Shown here piece after piece: positions 22,189-29,663 of a stretch of 38,833 nt of DNA (positions are counted from its first letter, which is position 1; the number at the start of each line of letters is the position of its first letter). The notes under the pieces are model-generated. The model searched no databases and had not been told where the DNA came from. It worked only from the letters and a program-made list of their open reading frames with translations. The translations under genes and the position numbers were made by a program. Source of the DNA: Streptomyces aureus. GTDB lineage: Bacteria; Actinomycetota; Actinomycetes; Streptomycetales; Streptomycetaceae. Location: positions 1 to 38,833 of the forward strand of contig NZ_JNZD01000043.1 of the NCBI RefSeq assembly GCF_000725495.1. The letters are read 5' to 3'.

Positions 22189-22836
22189 TCAGCCCCGGAC
22201 GGAGATCTCCATTCCCTTGTCCGCCACCAGTACCGACAAGGCGGAGAGGTCCGCGACGACCAGGTCGGCGTCGAGTTCGCCGGCCCGGTGCGTTGTGGCC
22301 AACGCCACGGTGGTCATGCCCGCGGCGCGGCCCGCCTGGAGCCCGGCGGGCGCGTCCTCGAAGACGACGCAGCGGGCCGGGTCGACACCCAGTTCGCGGG
22401 CGGCGAGGAGATAGGGCTCGGGATCGGGCTTGCCGCGGTCGACGTCGTCGGCGCAGATCATGGTCTTGGGGCGGATCCCCACCTCGTCCAGCCGGGCGGC
22501 GGCGAGCCGGCGGGTGGCCGAGGTCACGACGGCCCAGCGCTCGGCGGGCAGTGAGGCGAGCAGTTCGAGGGTTCCGGGCAGCGGTACGACGCCGCCGGGC
22601 ACGTCCTCGACCTCCAGCTGCTCGATGCGGGCGAGCGCCTCGGGGACCAGGTCCGCGGGCAGCAGGTCGGCGGCTATCTCGACGGCGGGACGCCCGTGCA
22701 GCTCGATCGCGGCGAAGTCCTCGGCGGTGATCCCGTACTCGTGCGCCCAGCGCGTCCAGCAGCGGTTCACCGACGCGAGGGAGGAGACGAGGGTTCCGTC
22801 GTTGTCGAACAGGAGGGCTTCTGCGTGGATCTTCAT
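22189..22836 (-). CDS. HAD-superfamily sugar-phosphatase/phosphoglucomutase-like hydrolase
   Basis: The 215-residue protein has HAD motif I at FDNDGTLVSS (nucleophile D11, acid/base D13), motif II VVTSAT near 105, motif III lysine in DVDRGKPDPEPY, and motif IV VVFEDAPAGLQAG. A helical C1 cap with HGRPAVEIAADLL lies after motif I. This fits the beta-phosphoglucomutase/2-deoxyglucose-6-phosphatase/glycerol-phosphatase branch. The exact sugar phosphate is not determinable. The ATG at 22836 has AGGG eight bases upstream. It is monocistronic, divergent from the membrane-protein pair at 22906. Confidence 0.9.
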   Translation of the reverse strand: MKIHAEALLFDNDGTLVSSLASVNRCWTRWAHEYGITAEDFAAIELHGRPAVEIAADLLPADLVPEALARIEQLEVEDVPGGVVPLPGTLELLASLPAERWAVVTSATRRLAAARLDEVGIRPKTMICADDVDRGKPDPEPYLLAARELGVDPARCVVFEDAPAGLQAGRAAGMTTVALATTHRAGELDADLVVADLSALSVLVADKGMEISVRG

Positions 22837-22893
22837 GCCGTCGACCCTACGGGGCTGCCCGGGGGCGAGCGCATCAGGTCTTTTGGCCCGTAA

Positions 22894-22899
22894 TAGGGT
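22894..22899 (+). promoter_or_regulatory. -10 box of the membrane-protein pair, leaderless arrangement
   Basis: TAGGGT, close to the Streptomyces -10 consensus, ends six bases before the ATG at 22906. No ribosome-binding site is present, so the transcript probably starts at the A of the ATG. Confidence 0.55.
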
Positions 22900-22905
22900 C
22901 ACGGC

Positions 22906-23265
22906 ATGTTTGATGCCCTGACCGCCGCGACGGCCGTCGCCGCGCTCGCGCTCGCCGCCTGGTGCGGCTGGGCCGCCCACCGCGATCAGCCCACCAAGGA
23001 CTGGCACTTCATCGGGATGGCCGTGGTGAGCCTGCTCGCCCTGGTCCAGCTGGTGATCGGCGTGGTCCAGCTGGCGCGCGGCGAGAAGCCGGAACAGGGC
23101 ACGACGATCTTCGTGGCGTATCTGATCGGCGCGTTCGCCTGCATTCCCGCCGCGGGTTTCATGTCGCTGGCGGAGCGCACCCGCTGGGGTTCGGTCACGG
23201 TGGCGGCCGGCGGGATCGTCCTCGCCGTGCTCGAGGTCCGGCTCTACGACATCTGGGGAGGCTGA
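22906..23265 (+). CDS. Four-helix membrane protein of unknown function (119 aa)
   Basis: Nearly the whole chain is hydrophobic. Likely helices are about residues 4-24 (ALTAATAVAALALAAWCGWA), 35-56, 68-88 (TIFVAYLIGAFACIPAAGFM) and 95-113. Short charged loops RDQPTKDWH and ARGEKPEQG separate them. No catalytic motif is visible and I do not recognise a named family. The start lacks a ribosome-binding site but follows a -10 box, suggesting a leaderless message. The next gene begins two bases after its stop and is also a membrane protein, so the pair probably forms one complex or acts together. Confidence 0.8.
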   Translation: MFDALTAATAVAALALAAWCGWAAHRDQPTKDWHFIGMAVVSLLALVQLVIGVVQLARGEKPEQGTTIFVAYLIGAFACIPAAGFMSLAERTRWGSVTVAAGGIVLAVLEVRLYDIWGG

Positions 23266-23266
23266 G

Positions 23267-23755
23267 ATGACGGCCACGGAGGAGAACCCGATCGCGCCTC
23301 GCGACGGACAGGACGGGCCCGGCGCACAGGGCCCGGCGGAGCCGGCCGCCGGCCCGAAGCGCGCACGGCTCATCAGCGGCCCGGGCATCCTGCTGGTCTG
23401 GCTGTACGGCGTGATGGTGGTCGGCGCCGTCTCGCGGTCGGCCGTGCAGATCTCCACGCAGTTCGACAAGGCGCCGCTCGCCTACTCGCTGTCCGCGGTC
23501 GCCGGTCTCGTCTACGGGTTCATCACGTACTCGCTCGTGCGCGGCGGAGAGACGGCGCGCAGGGCGGCGCTGGTGTGCTGCGCCGCCGAGCTCGCGGGTG
23601 TGCTGGTCGTGGGGACCTGGACGCTGGCCGAGCCGTCCGCCTTCCCCGACGCCACGGTGTGGTCGGACTACGGCATGGGCTATCTCTTCATCCCGGTCCT
23701 GCTGCCGCTGTCGGCGATGTACTGGCTGCGCAAGGCGCGGACGACCGCGGCCTGA
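23267..23755 (+). CDS. Membrane protein of unknown function (162 aa), second of a pair
   Basis: A polar N-terminal segment (about 1-36, rich in Gly/Ala/Pro) precedes four hydrophobic helices at about 38-56 (GILLVWLYGVMVVGAVS), 71-91, 101-124 and 138-154. The ATG follows the previous stop by one base, with GGGGAGG overlapping the end of the upstream gene, so translation is coupled. No domain is recognised. The layout suggests partnership with the upstream 119-residue membrane protein. Confidence 0.8.
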   Translation: MTATEENPIAPRDGQDGPGAQGPAEPAAGPKRARLISGPGILLVWLYGVMVVGAVSRSAVQISTQFDKAPLAYSLSAVAGLVYGFITYSLVRGGETARRAALVCCAAELAGVLVVGTWTLAEPSAFPDATVWSDYGMGYLFIPVLLPLSAMYWLRKARTTAA

Positions 23756-23824
23756 CTCCCGCGGCCGGACGACAACGGGCCGACGACAGCCGACTGACGG
23801 ACCTGAGGAAGAGGCCGGCCGCGG

Positions 23825-24328
23825 TCAGGCGCTGGTGGCGAACGCGCCGGCGTCGGCGCCCTTGGCCAGGGTCACCAGCGTCAGCCGCTCGCCCACCCGC
23901 TCCTGGGAGACGGGGGCGTAGCCGTGCTTGCGGTACAGGCGCAGGTTGCGCTCGCTGCGGTGGCCGGTGAACAGCTGGAAGGACTTCGCCGCCCCCTCCG
24001 CGCCGAGGGAGGCCTCGATCGCGTCGAGCAGACGTCCGCCCAGGCCGTGCCGCTGCATGCGCGGGTGCACGATGAGCTTGTTGATGCGGGCCGTGCCGTC
24101 GGCGTCGACGGCGCCGCGTACGGAGGCCACCACCTCGTCGCCGAGCCGGGCCACCAGGACGGTGCCGCCCGCCAGTTCCGCCCGGAGCGAGTCGAGGGGC
24201 TGGGTGAGGGGCTCGATGCCGTAGTCGCCGTAGAGCTCGGCCTCGCTCTGATAGCAGAGGTACTGCAGCTTCAGGATCGATTCCGCATCCTGCTCGGTCG
24301 CCGCCGAGATGGTCACGCTCATGCCCAT
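23825..24328 (-). CDS. GNAT N-acetyltransferase
   Basis: A compact 167-residue GNAT: TISAATEQDAESILKLQYL at the start, substrate strand VLVARLGDEVVASVRGAV, the acetyl-CoA motif IVHPRMQRHGLGGRLLDAIE (R/Q-x-x-G-x-G/A type), and a C-terminal NLRLYRKHGYAPVSQE. The substrate is unknown. ATG at 24328 is preferred over 24322 because GGGAGG lies nine bases upstream. It lies just downstream of a sigma-like gene on the same strand (55-base gap), so the two may be co-transcribed. Confidence 0.87.
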   Translation of the reverse strand: MGMSVTISAATEQDAESILKLQYLCYQSEAELYGDYGIEPLTQPLDSLRAELAGGTVLVARLGDEVVASVRGAVDADGTARINKLIVHPRMQRHGLGGRLLDAIEASLGAEGAAKSFQLFTGHRSERNLRLYRKHGYAPVSQERVGERLTLVTLAKGADAGAFATSA

Positions 24329-24383
24329 GTGTGCATGCCTCCCGCTCACCTGTTCCGGTCGTCCCCCACTCCTATCCCCGTCG

Positions 24384-24878
24384 TCAGCGGGCCGCAACCT
24401 CCGGCGTCAGCAATCGCCGAAGACATCCCAGACATCTGGAGCGTTCCGGACCAAGACTGCCCTGTGAGATACCCAACTCACCTGCGATCTCCCGGTAGGT
24501 GAGGTCCTCCGGGGCGAGCAGGGCGGCCACCAGACCCGGGCAGCGGCCGGGCAGCCGGCTCGCCGCCGAGCGCAGCTCTCGCTCACCGGCGGCCGCCAGC
24601 GCCCGCTGCTCCGGCCCCCTCCCGCCGTCCTCGGCGGGTTCGGTGGCGTACGGCTGCTCGGCGCGGGCCCTGCGGCGGCTGCGGCGGGCCTCCGAGCGCA
24701 CGGCCCGGCGGACCCAGCCCTGCGGGTCGGCGGGCGGCCCCGCCGCGTCGAGGCGTTCCAGCAGCCGCAGCCAGACGGCCTGTTCCAGGTCGCCCGGCTC
24801 GGCGCCGCAGGCGGGGGCCTCGGCCGACGCCTCGGCGGCGAGCAGCGGGCCGAGGGCGGTAACCAGCTCGTGGGTCAT
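24384..24878 (-). CDS. Sigma-70-family-like (ECF-type) RNA polymerase sigma factor
   Basis: The 164-residue product resembles ECF sigma factors. The region-2-like part is short (LEQAVWLRLLERLDAAGPP, then DPQGWVRRAVRSEARRSRRR). Region 4 is clear, with LTYREIAGELGISQGSLGPERSRCLGCLRRLL, the helix-turn-helix that reads the -35 element. A linker rich in Arg/Glu/Ala joins them. No anti-sigma gene is adjacent. The upstream region has no ribosome-binding site, and the -10 and -35 are unclear. Its targets are unknown. The DNA-binding half is secure; whether it is an active sigma factor is less sure because region 2 is abbreviated. Confidence 0.8.
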   Translation of the reverse strand: MTHELVTALGPLLAAEASAEAPACGAEPGDLEQAVWLRLLERLDAAGPPADPQGWVRRAVRSEARRSRRRARAEQPYATEPAEDGGRGPEQRALAAAGERELRSAASRLPGRCPGLVAALLAPEDLTYREIAGELGISQGSLGPERSRCLGCLRRLLTPEVAAR

Positions 24879-24930
24879 ACGGGGAACGACACGGCCGCCC
24901 GGGCGCGAGGTTGCCGGGGCGGCCCCACGT

Positions 24931-24948
24931 TCACCCCATCCGGGGTGA
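24931..24948 (-). terminator. Terminator candidate after the glycerophosphodiesterase gene
   Basis: TCACCCC (24931-24937) and GGGGTGA (24942-24948) pair perfectly around ATCC, 36 bases past the stop at 24984. The stem is short, and GTTCACC here also resembles a PhoP half-site. Confidence 0.45.
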
Positions 24949-24983
24949 GGGCGGTCACCCGTTGACGGAGCGGGGCGGGCGGC

Positions 24984-26147
24984 TCACCCCTTGAGGAAGT
25001 CGGCCCGGGCCAGCACGGCGGTGTCCGCGTTGTCGGAGAAGACACCGTCGATGCCGGTCTCGAAGTAGGTCTTGAAGGCGCCGAAGGGGTCTCCGTAGCC
25101 GTCGGCCGCGGTGCCCTTGCGGAAGTTCGCGGGCAGGAACGGGTTCTCGTTGCGCATCGTGTACGGGTGCAGGATCAGACCGGCCCGGTGCGCGTCGGCG
25201 ACGAGCGTGGTGGGGGTGGTGAGGTTGCCGGCCGCGTCCTTCGGGATGACGAGGTCGAGCGTGGGGCCGATGCCCTGCGCGTACGAGGCGATCCACTCCA
25301 GACCGGCCGGTGTGACGAGGTCGGCGACCGTGCGGGGGTCACCCGCCGCCACGAAGTCCCAGGGGCGGGTGTTCGCGGCCGACAGCAGGACGACGAGCGG
25401 GTTGCCGACGAGCTTGTCGAGCCGCTGGATGCTGCTCGGCTCGAAGGACTGGAGGATGACCGGCGAGTCCTTCCCGTCCTTGCCGTGCTTGCGCAGCAGT
25501 TTCGCGACCCGCTCCTCCAGGCCGAGGCCGAGGGCCCGGAAGTAGGTGGGGTGCTTGGTCTCGGGGTAGATCCAGACCTGCTTGCCGCGCCTGCGGGTCT
25601 GCTCGTCCTGCCAGCGCAGGACCTCCTCGAAGGTGGGGATCTCCCAGCGGCCGTCGTAGAGGGTGTTGTGCGGACGGTTGGCGGGGATGCGCTCAACGGC
25701 GCGCAGGGTCTTCAGCTCGGCGAGCGTGAAGTCCTCGGTGAACCAGCCGGTGGTGGGGACCCCGTCCAGGGTCTTGGTCGTCCTCCGGCCCGCGAACTCG
25801 GGGTGCGCCGCGACGTCCGTGGTCCCGCCGATCTCCGGTTCGTGCCGGCACACGAGGTGACCGTCCTTGGTGGGCACCAGGTCGCCCGCCTCGACGACGT
25901 CGGCGCCGAGGTCGAGGGCGAGCTCGTACGAGCCGAAGGTGTGCTCCGGCCGGTAGCCGCTGGCGCCGCGGTGACCGATGACGGTCGGCCGGGGCAGGCT
26001 CCGGTAGCCGCGGCCCGGGTGCCGCCCGTCCGCGCTCGCGGTGCCGGGCAGGCCGAGGGCCGCCCCGCCCGCCCCGAGCATCGCGGCCGACAGCAGCGTC
26101 CGCCGCGCCGTGCCCCGCTCCTGGCCGTTCGACTCCTGCGCGCCCAT
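24984..26147 (-). CDS. glpQ1: Secreted glycerophosphodiester phosphodiesterase (GDPD)
   Basis: The 387-residue enzyme carries a Tat-type signal (ARRTLLSAAMLGAGGAALGL, residues 14-33). The GDPD barrel follows, with VIGHRGASGYRPEHT (H59, R60, E68), then VVEAGDLVPTKDG, HEPEIGGTTD with H102, and IYPETKHP further on. It hydrolyses glycerophosphodiesters to glycerol-3-phosphate plus alcohol, supplying phosphate and carbon. The usual metal-ligand spacing Glu-x-Asp is here E86-A-G-D89, one residue longer. GGGAGGAG lies upstream of ATG 26147. Order and length match my memory of GlpQ1 of S. coelicolor, a PhoP-controlled gene; a possible PHO box lies at 26421-26448. Confidence 0.9.
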   Translation of the reverse strand: MGAQESNGQERGTARRTLLSAAMLGAGGAALGLPGTASADGRHPGRGYRSLPRPTVIGHRGASGYRPEHTFGSYELALDLGADVVEAGDLVPTKDGHLVCRHEPEIGGTTDVAAHPEFAGRRTTKTLDGVPTTGWFTEDFTLAELKTLRAVERIPANRPHNTLYDGRWEIPTFEEVLRWQDEQTRRRGKQVWIYPETKHPTYFRALGLGLEERVAKLLRKHGKDGKDSPVILQSFEPSSIQRLDKLVGNPLVVLLSAANTRPWDFVAAGDPRTVADLVTPAGLEWIASYAQGIGPTLDLVIPKDAAGNLTTPTTLVADAHRAGLILHPYTMRNENPFLPANFRKGTAADGYGDPFGAFKTYFETGIDGVFSDNADTAVLARADFLKG

Positions 26148-26273
26148 GAGGGCTCCTCCCGCCGTAGGTGCCTGCCTGTCGAAGCGGGACGATCGTAGGG
26201 GTCCCGGTGTGACGGGAGGGAGACCCGCGGCGGAACAGTGGATGACCTCGGGAGCCGCCGGGAGGCGGAACAT

Positions 26274-26336
26274 GACGGTCCGTCGGCATCGGACGGACCG
26301 TCCGGGGTAGGCGGGGAGCGAGGCGGACGGACCGCC
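26274..26336. promoter_or_regulatory. Three related palindromes between glpQ1 and plsC
   Basis: GACGGTCCGTC (26274-26284) pairs with GACGGACCGTC (26292-26302) as an 11-bp inverted repeat. Each element is itself a near-palindrome around A/T. A third related element, GACGGACCGCC, is at about 26326. They lie in the 406-base divergent gap. No gene is seen in the gap. Confidence 0.45.
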
Positions 26337-26420
26337 CTTCGCCGGGCGCTCACCCGTTCGCCGGTACCCGCGCGCGATGTCCGTCACACCGGGCCGGCCC
26401 GGTCGTCACCGCTCACGGGC

Positions 26421-26448
26421 ACGCAACCGCAGGTAAACGTAGGTCAAC
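26421..26448 (-). promoter_or_regulatory. Candidate PHO box (PhoP site) upstream of glpQ1
   Basis: On the minus strand GTTGACC, GTTTACC and GTTGCGT follow one another at 10- and 11-base steps (26448-26442, 26438-26432, 26427-26421). They resemble the 11-base direct-repeat units (GTTCACC type) bound by Streptomyces PhoP. The match is imperfect and the site is about 275 bases from the glpQ1 start. It could equally serve plsC on the other strand. Confidence 0.35.
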
Positions 26449-26553
26449 AGTGCGTATCCGGTCGATGAACCCGATGTGCAATGGACCGGGAACCGCGAGT
26501 ATCGTCCTCACCTGCACAGACTCCATACCGATCCCTTGACACCGGAGGGCCCG

Positions 26554-27225
26554 TTGTCCCGCTTCGCGCTCATCAAGGCAGTGCTCGGAACGATCATGCG
26601 CCTGATGTTCCGCCTACGGGCGGAAGGCGTGGAGAACATCCCCGGCGACGGCCCGGTGATCCTCGCCGGCAATCACCTCACCTTCATCGACTCGATGATC
26701 CTTCCGCTGGTCTGCGACCGGCAGGTGTTCTTCATCGGCAAGGACGAGTACGTCACGGGCAAGGGCCTCAAGGGCCGGCTCATGGCGTGGTTCTTCACGG
26801 GCGTCGGCATGATCCCGGTCGACCGGGACGGCGCCAACGGCGGCGTGGCCGCGCTGATGACCGGCCGCCGGGTCCTGGAGGAGGGCAAGATCTTCGGGAT
26901 CTACCCCGAGGGCACCCGCTCCCCCGACGGCCGTCTGTACCGCGGCCGCACCGGTATCGCCCGGCTCACCCTGATGACCGGCGCCCCGGTCGTCCCGTTC
27001 GCGATGATCGGCACCGACAAGCTCCAGCCGGGCGGCTCGGGCATGCCGCGTCCGGGCAAGGTCACGGTCCGCTTCGGACCGGCCATGGAGTTCTCGCGCT
27101 ACGAGGGCATGGACCGCGACCGCTACGTGCTGCGCGCCGTGACCGACTCCGTGATGACCGAGGTCATGCGGCTGTCCGGCCAGGAGTACGTCGACATGTA
27201 CGCCACGAAGGCGAAGGCCGCGTAG
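26554..27225 (+). CDS. 1-acyl-sn-glycerol-3-phosphate acyltransferase-like (PlsC family)
   Basis: The 223-residue lysophosphatidic-acid acyltransferase-like enzyme has the family boxes: NHLTFID (H41 and D46 of HX4D), GKDEYVTGKGLKGRLM, GMIPVDRDG, YPEGTRSPDGRLY (E119-G-T) and PVVPFAMIG. The N-terminal helix (about 1-20) may lie on the membrane. It transfers an acyl chain to lysophosphatidate in phospholipid synthesis. The start is a TTG at 26554 with GGAGGG seven bases upstream; a longer frame beginning at 26476 would add residues without family similarity. A 20-bp terminator follows. It is divergent from the glycerophosphodiesterase, a plausible phospholipid-turnover pairing. Confidence 0.9.
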   Translation: MSRFALIKAVLGTIMRLMFRLRAEGVENIPGDGPVILAGNHLTFIDSMILPLVCDRQVFFIGKDEYVTGKGLKGRLMAWFFTGVGMIPVDRDGANGGVAALMTGRRVLEEGKIFGIYPEGTRSPDGRLYRGRTGIARLTLMTGAPVVPFAMIGTDKLQPGGSGMPRPGKVTVRFGPAMEFSRYEGMDRDRYVLRAVTDSVMTEVMRLSGQEYVDMYATKAKAA

Positions 27226-27247
27226 GCCTCCGGCCACGTCGTCGCAC

Positions 27248-27290
27248 ACGGGTGGGCCCCGGCCGGAGTCTCCGGCCGGGGCCCACCCGT
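27248..27290. terminator. Strong 20-bp bidirectional terminator
   Basis: Two 20-base arms (27248-27267 and 27271-27290) are perfectly complementary around a three-base GTC loop, followed by TTCGT. It separates the convergent acyltransferase and MFS transporter genes. The remaining gap to 27410 shows nothing. Confidence 0.95.
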
Positions 27291-27410
27291 TTCGTACGGT
27301 CCGGAGCAGCCGCCGTCCCCGCTCGGGACCGGTCCTCGCCGGGGGCCCCGCACCGACACCGGACCGGGACCCGCCGGACCCGCACAGGGCGCGTCCCCGG
27401 ACCGCGTTCG

Positions 27411-28928
27411 CTACGCCTCCAGCTTCTGGCCCCGCAGCAGGAACCAGGCCGCCGCCGCGGTGGCGAGCAGGACCGCCGCGCCCGCGCCGGAGGCGAGGGC
27501 CAGACCGTCCACGAAGGACTCCCGGGCCGAGGTCAGCAGCGCCTCGGCGGTGTGCTCGGGCAGATGTCCGGCGGCCTCCACCGCACCGCCCAGCGAGTCG
27601 TGCGCCGCGGCCGGTGTGCCCGCCGGGCCCGTGAAGCCGGCGTAGACGCCGGTCACGACGGAGCCGAGCAGGGCGATGCCCAGAGCCGCTCCCAGCTCGT
27701 ACGCCGTCTCGGAGACCGCGGACGCGGCGCCCGCCTGCTCCTTGGGGACGGCGGAGAGGATGACGTCGGCCGTGACGGTGAACGAGAAACCGGCGCCGAC
27801 ACCGACGACCAGCAGCGCCGCGCCGAGCACGGGGTATCCGGTCGACCGGTCCAGCACGGTGAGCACGCCGAGCGCGAGGCCCACCGCGGCGAGCCCGCCG
27901 GACACGACGGTCCGCACGGAGAAGCGCCGCGCGCACCGTCCGGCCACCAGACCCGCCGCCACCGCGCCCACCGCGGCCGGTACTTCGGCGAGGCCCGCCT
28001 CGAACGGCCCGCGTCCCTGCACCAGTTGCAGGTACTGGGAGAGGAAGAAGACGAGCCCGGACATGCCGAGCACGGTGAACAGGTCGGCCAGCACCGCGCC
28101 GGAGAACCCCCGGTTGCGGAACAGCCGGACGTCCAGCAGCGGTGTCGCGAGCGTCAGTTGGCGGCGCACGAACCAGAAGAGGGCGCCCGCTCCCAGCAGA
28201 CCGGCGGCGAGCGCCTGAGCGCCCGGCCCGTGCGCCGCGAGCTCCTTCACCGCGTACACCACACCGATGACACCGACCAGCGAGAGCGTCACGCTGATCA
28301 GGTCCCAGGGGCCGGGCCGCGGACTCTTCGACTCGGGCAGCAGCCGGCGGCCGACGAGGACGAGGACCACCATGACCGGCAGGTTGATGAGGAAGACCGA
28401 GCCCCACCAGAAGTGTTCGAGCAGGAAACCGCCGACGACCGGGCCGACCGCCGTGCCCGCGGAGGCCGTCGCGCCCCAGATGCCGATGGCGAGACTGCGC
28501 TCGCGCGGGTCGTGGAAGATGTTGCGGATCAGGGCGAGCGTGGCGGGCATCAGGGTCGCGCCGGCGACACCGAGCAGCGCCCGCGCCAGGATCATCAACT
28601 CGGGTGTCGTGGCATAGGCGTTGAGCACGGATATCAGGCCGAACGCCGTGGCGCCGGTGAGCAGCAGCCGCTTGCGGCCGATGCGGTCGCCCAGACTGCC
28701 CATGGAGACGAGCAGCCCGGCGATGACGAAGGAGTAGACGTCACCGATCCACAGGAGCTGGGTGCCCGAGGGTTCGAGGTCCTCACTGATGTACGGGGTC
28801 GCGAGGCCGAGGACGGTCGCGTCGACGGCCACCAGCAGCACGGCGAGGACGAGGACGCCGAGCGCGAGCCAGCGGCCCGGACGCTTCGGTATCCGTGTCG
28901 CGACCGCCGGCCGCAGGGTGCTGGTCAT
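27411..28928 (-). CDS. MFS multidrug exporter, 14-helix DHA2 (EmrB/QacA) family
   Basis: The 505-residue transporter has 14 expected helices. Hallmarks are VDATVLGLATPYISEDL (motif D1-like), GSLGDRIGRKRLLLTGA (motif A), ARALLGVAGATLMPATLALI (motif B region), and GTAVGPVVGGFLLEHFWWGSVFLINLP (motif C). The central loop and helices 7-8 are typical of the 14-helix group. It probably pumps a toxic compound, possibly an antibiotic, using the proton gradient; the substrate is not readable. The ATG overlaps the stop of the upstream TetR gene by four bases (ATGA), and AGGAGAGAGG precedes it. It is convergent with the acyltransferase across a strong terminator. It is the likely target of the linked TetR repressor. 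Confidence 0.94.
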   Translation of the reverse strand: MTSTLRPAVATRIPKRPGRWLALGVLVLAVLLVAVDATVLGLATPYISEDLEPSGTQLLWIGDVYSFVIAGLLVSMGSLGDRIGRKRLLLTGATAFGLISVLNAYATTPELMILARALLGVAGATLMPATLALIRNIFHDPRERSLAIGIWGATASAGTAVGPVVGGFLLEHFWWGSVFLINLPVMVVLVLVGRRLLPESKSPRPGPWDLISVTLSLVGVIGVVYAVKELAAHGPGAQALAAGLLGAGALFWFVRRQLTLATPLLDVRLFRNRGFSGAVLADLFTVLGMSGLVFFLSQYLQLVQGRGPFEAGLAEVPAAVGAVAAGLVAGRCARRFSVRTVVSGGLAAVGLALGVLTVLDRSTGYPVLGAALLVVGVGAGFSFTVTADVILSAVPKEQAGAASAVSETAYELGAALGIALLGSVVTGVYAGFTGPAGTPAAAHDSLGGAVEAAGHLPEHTAEALLTSARESFVDGLALASGAGAAVLLATAAAAWFLLRGQKLEA

Positions 28929-29476
28929 GGTTCCTCTCTCCTGAGCGCACCGCCGAGCAGCAGCCCGACGATCATGTGGTGGTAGTCCTTGGCGGCGACC
29001 CGGCCCTCGGTCACGGCCCAGGAGGCCGAGGCCATCAGTCCGTAGAGCGCCTCGGTGAGCCAGGCCGGGGAGAGGTCGATGCGGAACTCGCCGCTCTCCT
29101 GGCCGCGCCGGAACAGCGCGGCCACCCGGACGTCGATCCGGGCCCAGCCCTCGTGCTGCCCGTCCCCCTCGAACAGCTGGTTCTCGGTGTAGAGGAATGC
29201 GAGCAGTCCGGCCGACCGCTCCAGCTCGCCCACCAGACGGCGCACGGCCTCCTGGGCGGTGCCGTCGTCGAGACGGGCCGCGTCCAGGGCGGCCTCGCAC
29301 TCCTCGATGCCGAGGGCCTCCAGCGCGCGGACGAGCGCGTCCCGGCCGGCGAACTGACGGTGCAGCGTGGCCCGGCTGATCCCGGCGGCCTTCGCGACCT
29401 CGTCCATCGTCGCGGTGGCTTTGCGGGTGAGCAGGGCGGCTGCGCTGCGCAGCACGTGGTCACGGTCGACAGCCAT
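28925..29476 (-). CDS. TetR-family transcriptional repressor of the MFS exporter
   Basis: The 183-residue regulator starts MAVDRDHVLRSAAALLTRK. Its TetR helix-turn-helix (about 20-45) is TATMDEVAKAAGISRATLHRQFAG. The C-terminal ligand-binding part is all-helical, ending ASWAVTEGRVAAKDYHHMIVGLLLGG. It precedes and overlaps the exporter gene, so one transcript and autoregulation are likely: when the exported compound binds, repression lifts. No ribosome-binding site precedes ATG 29476, but TACAGT lies six bases before it, so the message seems leaderless. Four operator half-sites surround that promoter. The upstream in-frame ATGs lie inside the operator and are rejected. Confidence 0.93.
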   Translation of the reverse strand: MAVDRDHVLRSAAALLTRKATATMDEVAKAAGISRATLHRQFAGRDALVRALEALGIEECEAALDAARLDDGTAQEAVRRLVGELERSAGLLAFLYTENQLFEGDGQHEGWARIDVRVAALFRRGQESGEFRIDLSPAWLTEALYGLMASASWAVTEGRVAAKDYHHMIVGLLLGGALRREEP

Positions 29477-29533
29477 GAGACAACTGTACTGCATATGAGA
29501 CAAGAATGTCTCACACGACGCGCATGCGTCTCA
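29476..29533 (-). promoter_or_regulatory. TetR operator and promoter, four half-sites with 20-bp phasing
   Basis: TGAGACA starts at 29476 and 29496; TGTCTCA at 29507 and CGTCTCA at 29527. The middle pair forms a perfect 18-bp palindrome TGAGACA-AGAA-TGTCTCA. On the minus strand a -35-like GAGACA (29512-29507), 18-base spacer and -10 TACAGT (29488-29483) are overlapped by these sites, and the start codon itself lies in the outermost half-site. Confidence 0.78.
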
Positions 29534-29618
29534 CACCCAGGTGATCCTCAGGCTCCGCGCGGCCCGACGCTCCGCTCCGCGCGCCCGGCGCTCAGTGGCC
29601 GCAGCGCCCGAGTGCCCT

Positions 29619-29663
29619 CAGCGCTCTCGGCGCTCTCGGCGCTCTCAGCACTCTGAGCGCTCT
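29619..29663. repeat. Five 9-bp tandem units at the 3' end of the aldo/keto reductase gene
   Basis: CAGCGCTCT, CGGCGCTCT (twice), CAGCACTCT and GAGCGCTCT run consecutively. They end at the stop codon of the minus-strand gene. Confidence 0.8.

Noticed and set aside
23596..24502. Plus-strand frames opposite the GNAT gene near 23.9-24.5 kb
   Set aside because: They are antisense shadows; the minus-strand GNAT motifs and ribosome-binding site are clear.
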